Positions 34,751 through 42,690 of a DNA stretch of 64,000 nucleotides are shown piece by piece. The stretch comes from an uncultured Eubacterium sp. (GTDB lineage Bacteria > Bacillota > Clostridia > Lachnospirales > Lachnospiraceae). The translations under genes and the position numbers were made by a program. The stretch lies in contig CAJTXO010000001.1 in the NCBI GenBank assembly GCA_910583555.1, positions 325,370 through 389,369 of the forward strand, written 5' to 3'. Position 1 is the stretch's first letter, and every line of letters begins with the position of its first letter. Below the pieces are notes generated by a model, which was not told where the DNA came from, searched no databases, and saw only the letters and a list, made by a program, of their open reading frames with translations.

Positions 34751-36274
34751 ATGCTGCAGATCAAACATGTCACATTAACGTATAAAAAAGATTTGAGGGA
34801 ACTCGTTTCGGAACTTTCCTTTGTTTTAAACGACGGAGATAAAGCCGCCCTTATCGGAGAAGAGGGAAATGGAAAATCCACTCTGCTCAAATGGATCTAC
34901 AATCGCGAACTGGTGGACAGCTACATCGACTCGTCCGGGGAGGTCATTGTAAATGACTGCATTCCCGGCTATCTGCCCCAGGAATTGTCCCCGGAGGAAA
35001 AGGGAAAGAGCATCTATGAATTTCTCTGTGAGGAACCAGCGTTCTGGGAATGCCCGCCGGGAGAACTGGCACAGCTTGCCGCCAGACTCCGCCTTCCGGT
35101 ATCGCTGCTGTACGATGAACAGAAAATGGACACCCTCTCCGGCGGCGAGAAAGTGAAGATCAGTATGCTGCGCCTTCTCTGCCGCAAACCGGACGTACTG
35201 CTTTTGGATGAGCCGTCGAATGACATCGACATCCGCACGCTCCAGTGGCTCGAACAGCTGATCCTCGAATGGAGCGGCCCCGTCCTCTTCATCTCCCACG
35301 ACGAGACGCTGTTAGAACACACGGCAAACCGGATCATCCATCTGGAGCAGATCCGGAAACGCCATCAAAGCCGGCACACCGTGGCCAATACGGATTACCG
35401 CACCTACGTGGAAGAGCGCACAGGCGGACTTCGCAAACAGGAACAGCTCGCCCGCAAGGAGCGGAGCGACTACAAAAAACAGCAGGAAAAACTGCGCCGC
35501 ATCGAGCAGACGGTAGCGCACCAGCAAAACACGATCACCAGACAGGATCCACACGGGGCCAGACTGCTGAAAAAGAAAATGCACACGGTAAAAGCGATGG
35601 AACGGCGGTTTGAAAAAGATCATGAGTCCATGACCGAAATGCCGGATGTGGAGGAAGCCATTTTTATGAAATTCCAGCAGATGAGTCCCCTGCCGCACGG
35701 CAAAACGGTACTCGACCTTAATCTCCCGCAGCTGTGCATCGGCGAACGGCTGCTCGTACAGGACATCCGGCTGCGCGTCGTCGGCAGCGAGAAGATCTGC
35801 CTCATCGGGGACAATGGGGTGGGAAAGACAACGTTATTAAAAAAGATTGCCGAGCAGCTATGCGTGCGGACGGACATCAAAGCTGCCTATATGCCGCAAA
35901 ATTATGACGACCTGCTTCTCAGTGGCACATCCGGCGAAATGACGCCGGCCGAATTTCTGACACAGACAGGGACAAAGGACGAGATCACTCAGATCCGAAC
36001 ATTTCTTGGCAGTCTGAAATATACGGCCGAAGAGATGAGCCATTCCGTCCGGGAACTGTCGGGCGGGCAGAAAGCAAAGCTTTTGCTGCTGAAAATCTGC
36101 ATGAGCGACGCCAACGTACTCATCCTCGATGAACCGACCCGGAATTTCTCACCGCTGTCAAATCCTGTGATACGAACGATGTTGAAAGGGTACAAAGGCG
36201 CTATTATCAGTGCTTCGCATGACAGAAAATATATCGAAGAGGTGTGTGACAGGGTGTATGAACTGCGCCGTTGA
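34751..36274 (+). CDS. ABC-F family ATPase, probable ribosome-protection type
   Basis: The 507-residue protein has two ABC domains and no membrane segment. The first has GEEGNGKST, LSGGEKVKIS and LLLDEPSNDIDI; the second has GDNGVGKTT, LSGGQKAKLL and LILDEPTRNFSPLSNP. Between them is a charged helical linker (about 200-285), the part that reaches into the ribosome in ABC-F proteins. The second Walker B region reads TRNFSPLS rather than TNHLD, as in several Lsa/Vga-like resistance ABC-F proteins; this supports, but does not prove, a role against lincosamides, streptogramins or pleuromutilins. ATG 34751 follows GGAGG. A long leader with a mini-ORF and hairpin precedes it. Confidence 0.85.
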   Translation: MLQIKHVTLTYKKDLRELVSELSFVLNDGDKAALIGEEGNGKSTLLKWIYNRELVDSYIDSSGEVIVNDCIPGYLPQELSPEEKGKSIYEFLCEEPAFWECPPGELAQLAARLRLPVSLLYDEQKMDTLSGGEKVKISMLRLLCRKPDVLLLDEPSNDIDIRTLQWLEQLILEWSGPVLFISHDETLLEHTANRIIHLEQIRKRHQSRHTVANTDYRTYVEERTGGLRKQEQLARKERSDYKKQQEKLRRIEQTVAHQQNTITRQDPHGARLLKKKMHTVKAMERRFEKDHESMTEMPDVEEAIFMKFQQMSPLPHGKTVLDLNLPQLCIGERLLVQDIRLRVVGSEKICLIGDNGVGKTTLLKKIAEQLCVRTDIKAAYMPQNYDDLLLSGTSGEMTPAEFLTQTGTKDEITQIRTFLGSLKYTAEEMSHSVRELSGGQKAKLLLLKICMSDANVLILDEPTRNFSPLSNPVIRTMLKGYKGAIISASHDRKYIEEVCDRVYELRR

Positions 36275-36295
36275 TTCTGAATATTTATTTTACCG

Positions 36296-36324
36296 TTGAC
36301 GCACGTATTAAATACGTGTATAAT
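36296..36324 (+). promoter_or_regulatory. hicB promoter with a palindromic spacer
   Basis: TTGACG (36296-36301) and TATAAT (36319-36324) have a 17-base spacer, CACGTATTAAATACGTG (36302-36318). The spacer is a perfect inverted repeat with eight-base arms, filling exactly the space between the two boxes. It is an obvious operator position, and the downstream protein has a DNA-binding domain, so autoregulation is likely. Confidence 0.75.
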
Positions 36325-36355
36325 ATTATTAATAAGATTAAAAAGGAGAAAAACT

Positions 36356-36754
36356 GTGGCAAAATATATTTATCCAGCAATCTTTACACCAGAAGTAAAC
36401 GGCCAGTTTTCCATCTGTTTTCCAGACATTGAAAATTGTTTCACCTGTGGGGACAATCTCGAAGATGGAATCAGAATGGCCGAAGATGTCCTTTCCCTCA
36501 CATTGACACAGCTTGAGGACAAAGGACACAAAATTCCAAATGCCTCAGCAATTAACGACCTAACCACGGAAAACGGTGCATTTGCGACTTATATTTCCTG
36601 TGATACTACTGCGTACCGACGTCTTATGAACAATATGGCCGTGAAAAAAACCCTTACGATCCCTTCGTGGCTGAATGAATCCGCTATGGCCGCCGGACTA
36701 AATTTCTCGCAAGTCCTCCAGGACGCATTAAAACAGCAGTTGAATGTCACCTAA
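36356..36754 (+). CDS. Orphan HicB-type antitoxin/regulator with RHH domain
   Basis: The protein of about 132 residues has an N-terminal HicB partial RNase-H-like domain (YPAIFTPEVNGQFSICFPDIENC) and a C-terminal ribbon-helix-helix DNA-binding segment (VKKTLTIPSWLNESAMAAGLNFSQVLQDALK). In toxin-antitoxin pairs HicB neutralises the RNase HicA and represses the operon. No hicA-like gene is found on either side: the ABC-F gene ends at 36274 and the next gene downstream is a response regulator. It begins at GTG 36356 with AAAGGAG upstream. It may be a solitary transcription factor acting on its palindromic promoter. Confidence 0.85.
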   Translation: MAKYIYPAIFTPEVNGQFSICFPDIENCFTCGDNLEDGIRMAEDVLSLTLTQLEDKGHKIPNASAINDLTTENGAFATYISCDTTAYRRLMNNMAVKKTLTIPSWLNESAMAAGLNFSQVLQDALKQQLNVT

Positions 36755-36765
36755 CCACAAAAATA

Positions 36766-36793
36766 CTGGCCGGCGTCTGCAAACACCGGCCAG
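36766..36793. terminator. Hairpin after hicB
   Basis: CTGGCCGG (36766-36773) and CCGGCCAG (36786-36793) are perfect arms with a 12-base loop. There is no T-run, so it may stabilise or pause rather than end transcription. Confidence 0.5.
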
Positions 36794-36926
36794 CGATCCA
36801 ATACCACATAAAGAAAATTTTTTTAGATAGAAGCGATAGAAGCAGCAAGCAAAGACATAGCAGAAAATGGAACAATTCCGCATGAGGCCATCAATTGGGA
36901 TTGACCTAACAGAAAGGGAACGGAAC

Positions 36927-37625
36927 ATGAGTGAAAACATACTGATCGTAGACGATGAACGGGAGATCGCAGACCTTGTCGCCGTGTACCTGCAAAACGA
37001 AAATTACAACGTTTTCAAATTCTACAACGGAACCGATGCTCTCGACTGTATCGAACATGAAAAACTGGATCTGGCCATTCTGGATGTGATGCTGCCCGAC
37101 GTGAACGGCCTGAAGATCTGTCAGGCGATCCGCCGGAAATTCAACTACCCTGTCATCATGCTGACCGCGAAAAGCGAGGAGATCGACAAGATCAACGGAC
37201 TGACTCTCGGCGCGGATGATTACATGACCAAACCGTTCCTGCCGCTCGAACTGGTGGCCCGCGTGAAGGCACAACTGCGGCGGTATAAGCGCTACAACAC
37301 CGGCATTTCGCCCGAAGATCATGACATCCTCGTGCACTCCGGCCTCGTCCTGAACATCAAAACACATGAGTGCACGCTGAATGAAAAACCGCTTTCCCTG
37401 ACGCCAACCGAGTTTAATATCCTACGCATCCTCTGTCAGGAAAAGGGAAACGTCGTCAGTTCAGAAGAGTTATTTCACCAGATCTGGGGCGACGAGTATT
37501 ACAGCAAAAATAATAATACTATCACCGTCCACATCCGGCATCTGCGCGAAAAGATGGGGGACTCTTTTGATGAACCAAAATATATAAAAACCGTATGGGG
37601 GGTAGGATATAAAATTGAAAAATAG
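36927..37625 (+). CDS. VanR-like OmpR-family response regulator
   Basis: The protein of about 232 residues has a receiver domain with the phosphorylated Asp53 (LAILDVMLPDVNG) and acidic pair DDE near residue 10, and an OmpR-type winged-helix domain (LTPTEFNILRILCQEKGN, TVHIRHLREKMGD). The N-terminal half is strongly VanR-like (ILIVDDEREIADLVAVYL, LTLGADDYMTKPF). The start at ATG 36927 fits the family; the open frame extends upstream without support. It overlaps its sensor kinase by 11 bases. No vanHAX-type or D-Ala ligase genes are near, so the targets are unknown. Confidence 0.9.
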   Translation: MSENILIVDDEREIADLVAVYLQNENYNVFKFYNGTDALDCIEHEKLDLAILDVMLPDVNGLKICQAIRRKFNYPVIMLTAKSEEIDKINGLTLGADDYMTKPFLPLELVARVKAQLRRYKRYNTGISPEDHDILVHSGLVLNIKTHECTLNEKPLSLTPTEFNILRILCQEKGNVVSSEELFHQIWGDEYYSKNNNTITVHIRHLREKMGDSFDEPKYIKTVWGVGYKIEK

Positions 37626-38634
37626 AACAAAAAAGATCGGCATTGTATTAGCGGCGTTAGCGATCGCGATTCTGCTATGCATGGGAATCGTGTATCTGTT
37701 CGACGTCGTATTGAACGGCATATTTATCGAATGGTTTGATTCCCATTACATCACACATCTTGAATATTATAATCCGGAGGCCGGTATCACGGAAAGCATA
37801 CCTTACATGAGCCGGGGTTCTGTAAAAAAACTTCTGATGCAGCTTTTGATATTCGGCGTTATCCTCTTTATCCTGCTCGCTCTCATTGTCGCGCATTTTT
37901 ACGGCAGGCATGTGCGGACGACCATCGCCCGGAGCAAACAGCTCCTCCAGGCGGAGACCGAGCGCAAAAATGACATGATCGCCTATCTCGCGCACGACTT
38001 AAAGACGCCGCTCACATCGGTCGTCGGCTATCTGAGCCTGTTGGACGAGGCATCCGACATGCCCGCCGCGCAGCGGGCCAAATACATCCATATCTCGTTG
38101 GAAAAAGCGCTGCGGCTCGAAAAACTGATCAACGAATTTTTCGAGATCACCCGCTACAACTTCAATGAAATCGTACTTGAAAAGGAGACAACTGACCTCC
38201 ACTATATGCTCGTTCAAATGTCCGATGAATTTTATCCGGTACTGAAAGAACACGGAAACACGATCCAGCTAAACTGCGACGAAAACGTAACGGTGTACGC
38301 CGACGCGGCAAAGCTGGCGCGCGTGTTTAATAACATTTTGAAAAACGCGATCGCCTACAGTGACCCCGGCACTCCCATCCTCATAAAAGCAGAACAGACC
38401 GGGCGCGACATCCGTCTCTCGTTTCAGAACAGCGGAAAGACCATCCCTCAGCAGAAACTCGAGCACATCTTTGAAAAGTTCTTCCGGCTGGACGACGCCC
38501 GCGCTTCCAACACAGGCGGCGCCGGACTTGGTCTGGCGATCGCAAAAGAAATCGTGACACAGCACGGCGGAACTATCTCGGCAGAGAGCGAGAACGGCCT
38601 CACCACATTTTATGTAACACTGCCGCAGCCATAA
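37615..38634 (+). CDS. VanS-like sensor histidine kinase
   Basis: The 339-residue protein has two membrane helices (about 10-32 and 75-97) around a short extracellular loop. A HisKA domain has His127 in YLAHDLKTPLTSVVGYL, and an HATPase domain carries NNILKNAIAYS, GAGLGLAIAKEIV and a final EN-rich segment. The form is VanS-like. It begins with TTG 37615 inside the response-regulator gene, behind GGGGGGTAGGA. The partner is the VanR-like regulator. It may sense cell-wall stress or glycopeptides, but the ligand is not visible. Its end overlaps the convergent DUF1294 gene by 35 bases. Confidence 0.9.
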   Translation: MKNRTKKIGIVLAALAIAILLCMGIVYLFDVVLNGIFIEWFDSHYITHLEYYNPEAGITESIPYMSRGSVKKLLMQLLIFGVILFILLALIVAHFYGRHVRTTIARSKQLLQAETERKNDMIAYLAHDLKTPLTSVVGYLSLLDEASDMPAAQRAKYIHISLEKALRLEKLINEFFEITRYNFNEIVLEKETTDLHYMLVQMSDEFYPVLKEHGNTIQLNCDENVTVYADAAKLARVFNNILKNAIAYSDPGTPILIKAEQTGRDIRLSFQNSGKTIPQQKLEHIFEKFFRLDDARASNTGGAGLGLAIAKEIVTQHGGTISAESENGLTTFYVTLPQP

Positions 38635-38869
38635 CGATTTGTAAAACGAGAATGGCGGGCATTCCCCACACAAAATACCAGTGTTTCGTCTTATGGCGGA
38701 ACACGCGCATCCCCACGATGCTACCGATACTCCCGCCGAGGAGCGCCACCAGAAACAACCGCGCCTCGGGGACACGCCATTCCTGCCGTCTCGCCCGCCG
38801 CTTATCCATCCCCATCAGACAGAAGCCGCCAAGATTCATAAGCACGATATAAAACAAGATCCACTCCAC
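38600..38869 (-). CDS. DUF1294 small membrane protein
   Basis: The protein of about 89 residues is a DUF1294 member. LMGMDKRRARRQEWRVPEARLFLVALLGGSIGSIVGMRVFRHK and HWYFVWGMPAI are the family landmarks, with about two membrane segments. GTG 38869 is the preferred start: it lies one base after the stop of the anti-sigma gene, with AAGGAG six bases upstream, so it belongs to the sigma/anti-sigma operon. Function of the family is unknown. Confidence 0.85.
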   Translation of the reverse strand: MEWILFYIVLMNLGGFCLMGMDKRRARRQEWRVPEARLFLVALLGGSIGSIVGMRVFRHKTKHWYFVWGMPAILVLQIVMAAAVLHKMW

Positions 38870-38870
38870 T

Positions 38871-40724
38871 TCATTCTCCTTTCCAGACAGCCTCCTCATA
38901 CCAGGTCCTGCCCAATCGTAAACGTTCCTTCGTTTTATCCCACACAATGTCCTGCTTCAGCATTCCCACCTCGTCTCCCGCATTGTTCGCGTAAATATGG
39001 AAAACAACCGTCAATTTGGAGCCCGTCCATTCCATCGACACATAAGACAGATCCATGATCGCATGTTTCCCCAGCTTTGCAAAATAGTCGGAAAGTTTCG
39101 GTTGATCTGAAAAGTCCAGCTTTTTCTGAAAACCGGTAGAAGGCACCTTTAAGAGAGCCGTCTGGTCGTCGTTGACCTTGATCTTGAAAAATTGACCTTC
39201 ACTCAAGCGTCTCATACCTTTGGGCTGGGCCAGTACGCTCCACTTCCCCTTGCTGTCCCGTTTCAGAATGCGAAACTCCGCCAGTGTCCGGTATTCATTG
39301 AGCAAGACAAGTATTTCCTTCGTCCCGTCTCCGTCAAAATCCGGTTCGGCAACCAGTTTACTGTGTGCCAGATCATGATACCACAAATCTTTGGAATTTC
39401 CCAGACTTATTTTTTTCACGAGTTTCTTTTCATTAATAATAACATACGGTTTTGAGGCGTCCATTCGGGAGCATAACAGAGCAATACATGTCTGACCATT
39501 CCCCAGTTTCAGTGTCGGCTGCAACCAGCACGTAACCTCCTTATCCTCCTCACCATCTGTCGTGGTCGTTATGCTCAGCTCCTCATCATCCAGATTCCAC
39601 TCTACGGAATTACTTGTGATGACATTATCATCCCCTGATGAATTTTCCTCTGCTTTTTTTCCTCCCGCTCCTTTTCCCTGTTCCTTTTTCCCGCCTTTTT
39701 CTCCTTGATCGACCCCTTCCACCGGCTTGCTGCTGTCAGATACAGTCCCTGTTGCTTCCGCCAGCCTGCGCATTTCTTCCTGCACATCTTCGGGTATTTT
39801 TACACACACATCCGGCACGCCCGCATACTTCACATACCCGCCGCGCATGAAATAGAGCGGGACGACAACACGGTTATTCAGATGAAAGTATAACACGTAT
39901 TCCGTATCTTCCGAAACCTGCATCGTAACTGACGTACTATCGTAAAGCATGATCTCCCCGTTACAGAGTGAATCGATCAGTTCGGATACTTTATTTTCAG
40001 TAGAAGCATCCAGCAGTTTCTTTTTCTCCGCTCCCTCTGTCATGTCATCCCCGTCCTGGTATTCTACCGATACATAGTTTTCCTTCAAATGAAGCCTATC
40101 CTCGTACAGATCAGAAGCATCCTCTAACGTGATCCCAGTATTTTTGACAAGAAGTTCTGTGCGGCTCTCATCATAGTCGTACTTAAGCGCAACGGCAAAG
40201 GAATCATCCAATCCCTCCACGGAGTACAGCTTGCCCGTCGAACTGCCGGCAAAATCAACATATCCGTCATCTTCCGTCCACCCATTGATCCATCCTGTCG
40301 CCTCACCCAGATAGGTGTCAAGACGCAAATCCTCCTGAACGACACTGGCACATACATCCCCTAAATAAACACCGCCCTTGTAAATGACAAACGGAATCAC
40401 AAGGCAATCTGAATCACTGCTATTTAAGTCAACTTCTAATTCGGGTATGGATACTCCTCTTTGCGGCGGGTCCGTTTCTTGTACTGCCACCTTACCCCCG
40501 CCACTTCGTCCTCCGTCTTCCGTAAAAAACCGCAGATCCCATAAAAACAATATCACGGTAATCAAGCACAGACATGCGGCAGCAACGGCGATCCAGCGCT
40601 TTCTTTGCACGAGGCCGGCGAGGCCGGCACGTTTTCGTTCCAACCCGATAACGGATTCTTCTATATACTCATCGCTGATCTCTCCCAGTATTTCCGCGAT
40701 CAGTTCCTTCTTTTCTTCTTTCAT
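38871..40724 (-). CDS. Probable anti-sigma factor with extracellular FG-GAP-like domain
   Basis: The 617-residue protein has a short cytoplasmic N-terminus (EEKKELIAEILGEISDEYIEES), one membrane helix near residues 43-63 (WIAVAAACLCLITVILFLW) and a long extracellular part. This includes a low-complexity Gly/Lys linker (about 325-350) and a segment AEPDFDGDGTKEILVLLNE, an FG-GAP/VCBS-like calcium-loop motif. It overlaps the sigma gene by four bases (ATGA), the usual layout of a sigma/anti-sigma pair. The anti-sigma role is inferred from position and topology. Confidence 0.7.
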   Translation of the reverse strand: MKEEKKELIAEILGEISDEYIEESVIGLERKRAGLAGLVQRKRWIAVAAACLCLITVILFLWDLRFFTEDGGRSGGGKVAVQETDPPQRGVSIPELEVDLNSSDSDCLVIPFVIYKGGVYLGDVCASVVQEDLRLDTYLGEATGWINGWTEDDGYVDFAGSSTGKLYSVEGLDDSFAVALKYDYDESRTELLVKNTGITLEDASDLYEDRLHLKENYVSVEYQDGDDMTEGAEKKKLLDASTENKVSELIDSLCNGEIMLYDSTSVTMQVSEDTEYVLYFHLNNRVVVPLYFMRGGYVKYAGVPDVCVKIPEDVQEEMRRLAEATGTVSDSSKPVEGVDQGEKGGKKEQGKGAGGKKAEENSSGDDNVITSNSVEWNLDDEELSITTTTDGEEDKEVTCWLQPTLKLGNGQTCIALLCSRMDASKPYVIINEKKLVKKISLGNSKDLWYHDLAHSKLVAEPDFDGDGTKEILVLLNEYRTLAEFRILKRDSKGKWSVLAQPKGMRRLSEGQFFKIKVNDDQTALLKVPSTGFQKKLDFSDQPKLSDYFAKLGKHAIMDLSYVSMEWTGSKLTVVFHIYANNAGDEVGMLKQDIVWDKTKERLRLGRTWYEEAVWKGE

Positions 40725-41275
40725 ATCGAAAACCCCTCCTCTCCCAGATACGTTTTCAATTTCTCCCTGATTCGGAACAGCTTTACGGATACATTATTTT
40801 CACTCATGTGAAGATCATTCGCGATCAGGGTGACCGGATGCGAAAACCAGTACCGGCGCAAAAACAAAACGCGCTCCTCATGTTCCAATGCCCTGACAAA
40901 ATCATTTACCACCCTTCCCATTTCCCTGGCAAACCACTCTGTTTCTGCCGACGAAACAGAAAAACAGTCGTCAAGTTCTTCCATCGCTTTGTCAAAACTG
41001 CTGTCCCGTTTTTTGGCTCTGTTAAACCGGCGCTTGTTGAGGGAAATATTGCGGGCGATCTTACAGACATAGGCGGCAAATGGGTTTGGCTTTTTCGGGG
41101 GAACCGTATTCCACACGCCCAGATATGTATCATTTTCACATTCGCGCGCATCTTCGTTGTCGTTTAAAATATGATGGGAGATATGAAATATCAGTTTCCC
41201 GTATTTTTCTGACAACTCCTTGACCGCCTGTTCCGAACGCTCAAAAAATAAGTTGATTATCTTTTCATCGTCCAT
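40721..41275 (-). CDS. RNA polymerase sigma factor, ECF-type (sigma-70 family)
   Basis: The protein of about 184 residues has sigma region 2 (LIFHISHHILNDNEDARECENDTYLGVWN, then PFAAYVCKIARNISLNKRR) and region 4 (FLRRYWFSHPVTLIANDLHMSENNVSVKLFRIREKLK). It directs transcription of an unknown regulon. ATG 41275 has GGAGG eight bases upstream; a GTG at 41284 is less likely. Next in the operon are a membrane anti-sigma candidate and a DUF1294 gene. It is divergent from the Cys/His-rich protein gene, with about 170 bases between. Confidence 0.9.
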   Translation of the reverse strand: MDDEKIINLFFERSEQAVKELSEKYGKLIFHISHHILNDNEDARECENDTYLGVWNTVPPKKPNPFAAYVCKIARNISLNKRRFNRAKKRDSSFDKAMEELDDCFSVSSAETEWFAREMGRVVNDFVRALEHEERVLFLRRYWFSHPVTLIANDLHMSENNVSVKLFRIREKLKTYLGEEGFSI

Positions 41276-41354
41276 CTCCTGCACCTCCTTCTACCTATTA
41301 TCTAACGAAGTCTACTCTAATCTTACTAAATTTTTTTATTTTTTGCAAAATTTT

Positions 41355-41383
41355 TGCAAGGATTGCCGGCAGCCAGTCGTATT
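41355..41383 (+). promoter_or_regulatory. Possible ECF-type promoter of the Cys/His-rich gene
   Basis: TGCAAG (41355-41360) and CGTATT (41378-41383) are 17 bases apart, the same spacing as the ECF-like promoter at 67-95. The CGT in the -10 region is typical of ECF promoters. One of the two flanking sigma factors could use it. Confidence 0.4.
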
Positions 41384-41446
41384 ATATATAAAAGGCAGTC
41401 TAAAAGAACAGGAGGAGAAATCCTCCGAAAGAACAGGAGGATTATT

Positions 41447-42007
41447 ATGTTTAGAAATTGGAAAAAAACTGCTGTTGCCGCGTTGGCAGCTATCACACTG
41501 ACAGGAAGCATCGCCGTTCCCGCTCTGGCACACGGCCACGGATATGGATACGGACACCACAACTCATCCAACCGGACACAATGCTATAACGGGAACTGCG
41601 AATATCCCGGACAGAACTGCGACCGGAACTGCGAATACCCCGGTCAGAACTGTGATCGGAACTGCGAATACCCCGGACAGAACTGCGATGGGACTTGTGA
41701 ATATCACGGTCAGAACTGCGACGGAAACTGCAACTACCGTAATCAAAACAACAGCCAGACGAAAGCCACCAAGAAAATAAACGTCAAAAAGAACGGCTAT
41801 TACTGCGAGTACCACGACAAAACCCATAAGAAAAAGAGCAGTTGCAAGAATTATTGTAAAAAACATAAGACGATACACGCAAATGGGAAAAGGCACAGCG
41901 TATCAAAAAGCAAAGTGTCCAAACAGAAACCGTCCAAACAGAAATCATCGACACAAAGAACAGCTACACACCACGCAGCCACACATCATTCGTCTACACA
42001 TCACTAA
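41447..42007 (+). CDS. Secreted Cys/His-rich repeat protein, possible metal binder
   Basis: The protein of about 186 residues has a signal peptide (TAVAALAAITLTGSIAVPALA) and a His/Gly-rich start (HGHGYGYGHH). Four 11-residue repeats NCEYPGQNCDR follow, each with two Cys, then a Lys-rich part with more Cys/His (YYCEYHDKTHKKKSSCKNYCKKH). The tail is rich in His (THHAATHHSSTHH). I know no named family. Cys pairs plus His clusters suggest metal binding or disulfide-rich structure outside the cell. ATG 41447 has AGGAGG upstream. It sits between two sigma/anti-sigma pairs, and its promoter looks ECF-like, so it may be an output of one of them. Confidence 0.75.
   Translation: MFRNWKKTAVAALAAITLTGSIAVPALAHGHGYGYGHHNSSNRTQCYNGNCEYPGQNCDRNCEYPGQNCDRNCEYPGQNCDGTCEYHGQNCDGNCNYRNQNNSQTKATKKINVKKNGYYCEYHDKTHKKKSSCKNYCKKHKTIHANGKRHSVSKSKVSKQKPSKQKSSTQRTATHHAATHHSSTHH
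41594..41725. repeat. 33-bp coding repeats (NCEYPGQNCDR)
   Basis: Four units start at 41594, 41627, 41660 and 41693, with a partial fifth (NCNYRNQ). The first three are nearly identical, indicating recent duplication. Confidence 0.85.
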
Positions 42008-42012
42008 AATAG

Positions 42013-42064
42013 AAATCCAGGGAATGACGGTGCCATGTTTTTCATCATTTCCTGGATTTTTTTC
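42013..42064 (+). terminator. Terminator of the Cys/His-rich gene
   Basis: AAATCCAGGGAATGA (42013-42027) pairs with TCATTTCCTGGATTT (42045-42059) with one wobble, followed by a run of T. Confidence 0.85.
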
Positions 42065-42107
42065 TGATATTAGCTTCTGATCAAAAAACGATAAAAAAGA
42101 AAAATAG

Positions 42108-42138
42108 TTGTGATATAAACAGGTTTATATGTTACAAT
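42108..42138 (+). promoter_or_regulatory. Promoter region of the second sigma operon with palindrome
   Basis: TACAAT (42133-42138) is a good -10 box; TTGTGA (42108-42113) is a weak -35 at 19 bases. Between them is a perfect inverted repeat, ATATAAAC (42113-42120) and GTTTATAT (42123-42130), which could be an operator. Confidence 0.45.
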
Positions 42139-42195
42139 GAGTTAAGAGACGAGGCTTTTACAGGTACCAGAACACTGGCAGGAGGTGATGTGCGC

Positions 42196-42690
42196 ATGCG
42201 GAGTGAGGAAAATATGATCCACGCCGTCGAACAATACGCTGACATGGTGCGGCGCATTTGCTATTATTATCTAAAAAATGACGCCGATACGGAGGATATA
42301 TTTCAAAACGTTTTTCTGAAATATATGCTGCACGATAAGCCGTTTTACAATGAAGAACACGAAAAAGCGTGGCTGCTCCGTGTTGCGATCAATGCCTGCA
42401 AAGACTATCTGAAAAGTTTCTTCCGGCGCAGCACCGTTCCGTTAGAGGTACTGAATGAAGTGGCGGCCGAAGTTCCCGACGAACACAGAGAGGTAATGGA
42501 AGCTGTGCTCTCCCTGCCGCAAAAGTACAAAGATCCCATCTACCTGCACTATTATGAGGGCTACTCGGCAGCCGAGATCGGATCGATCCTGGGCAAAAAA
42601 GAAAACACCGTGTATTCCCTGTTAGCAAGAGGAAGAAAACAATTAAAGGAAAAGCTTGGAGGTGAAGGATTTGACGAATCAGATACATAA
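42196..42690 (+). CDS. RNA polymerase sigma factor, ECF-type (sigma-70 family)
   Basis: The protein of about 164 residues has region 2 (YADMVRRICYYYLKNDADTEDIFQNVFLKYM, KAWLLRVAINACKDYLKS) and region 4 (LPQKYKDPIYLHYYEGYSAAEIGSILGKKENTVYSLLARGRKQLK). ATG 42196 has GGAGG about ten bases upstream; GTG 42190 is also possible. It overlaps the anti-sigma gene by 20 bases. The pair lies just after the Cys/His-rich gene. Confidence 0.92.
   Translation: MRSEENMIHAVEQYADMVRRICYYYLKNDADTEDIFQNVFLKYMLHDKPFYNEEHEKAWLLRVAINACKDYLKSFFRRSTVPLEVLNEVAAEVPDEHREVMEAVLSLPQKYKDPIYLHYYEGYSAAEIGSILGKKENTVYSLLARGRKQLKEKLGGEGFDESDT

Noticed and set aside
36755..36926. Search for a hicA toxin gene next to hicB
   Set aside because: Only a hairpin and no open frame with a dsRBD-like HicA motif was found on either side.
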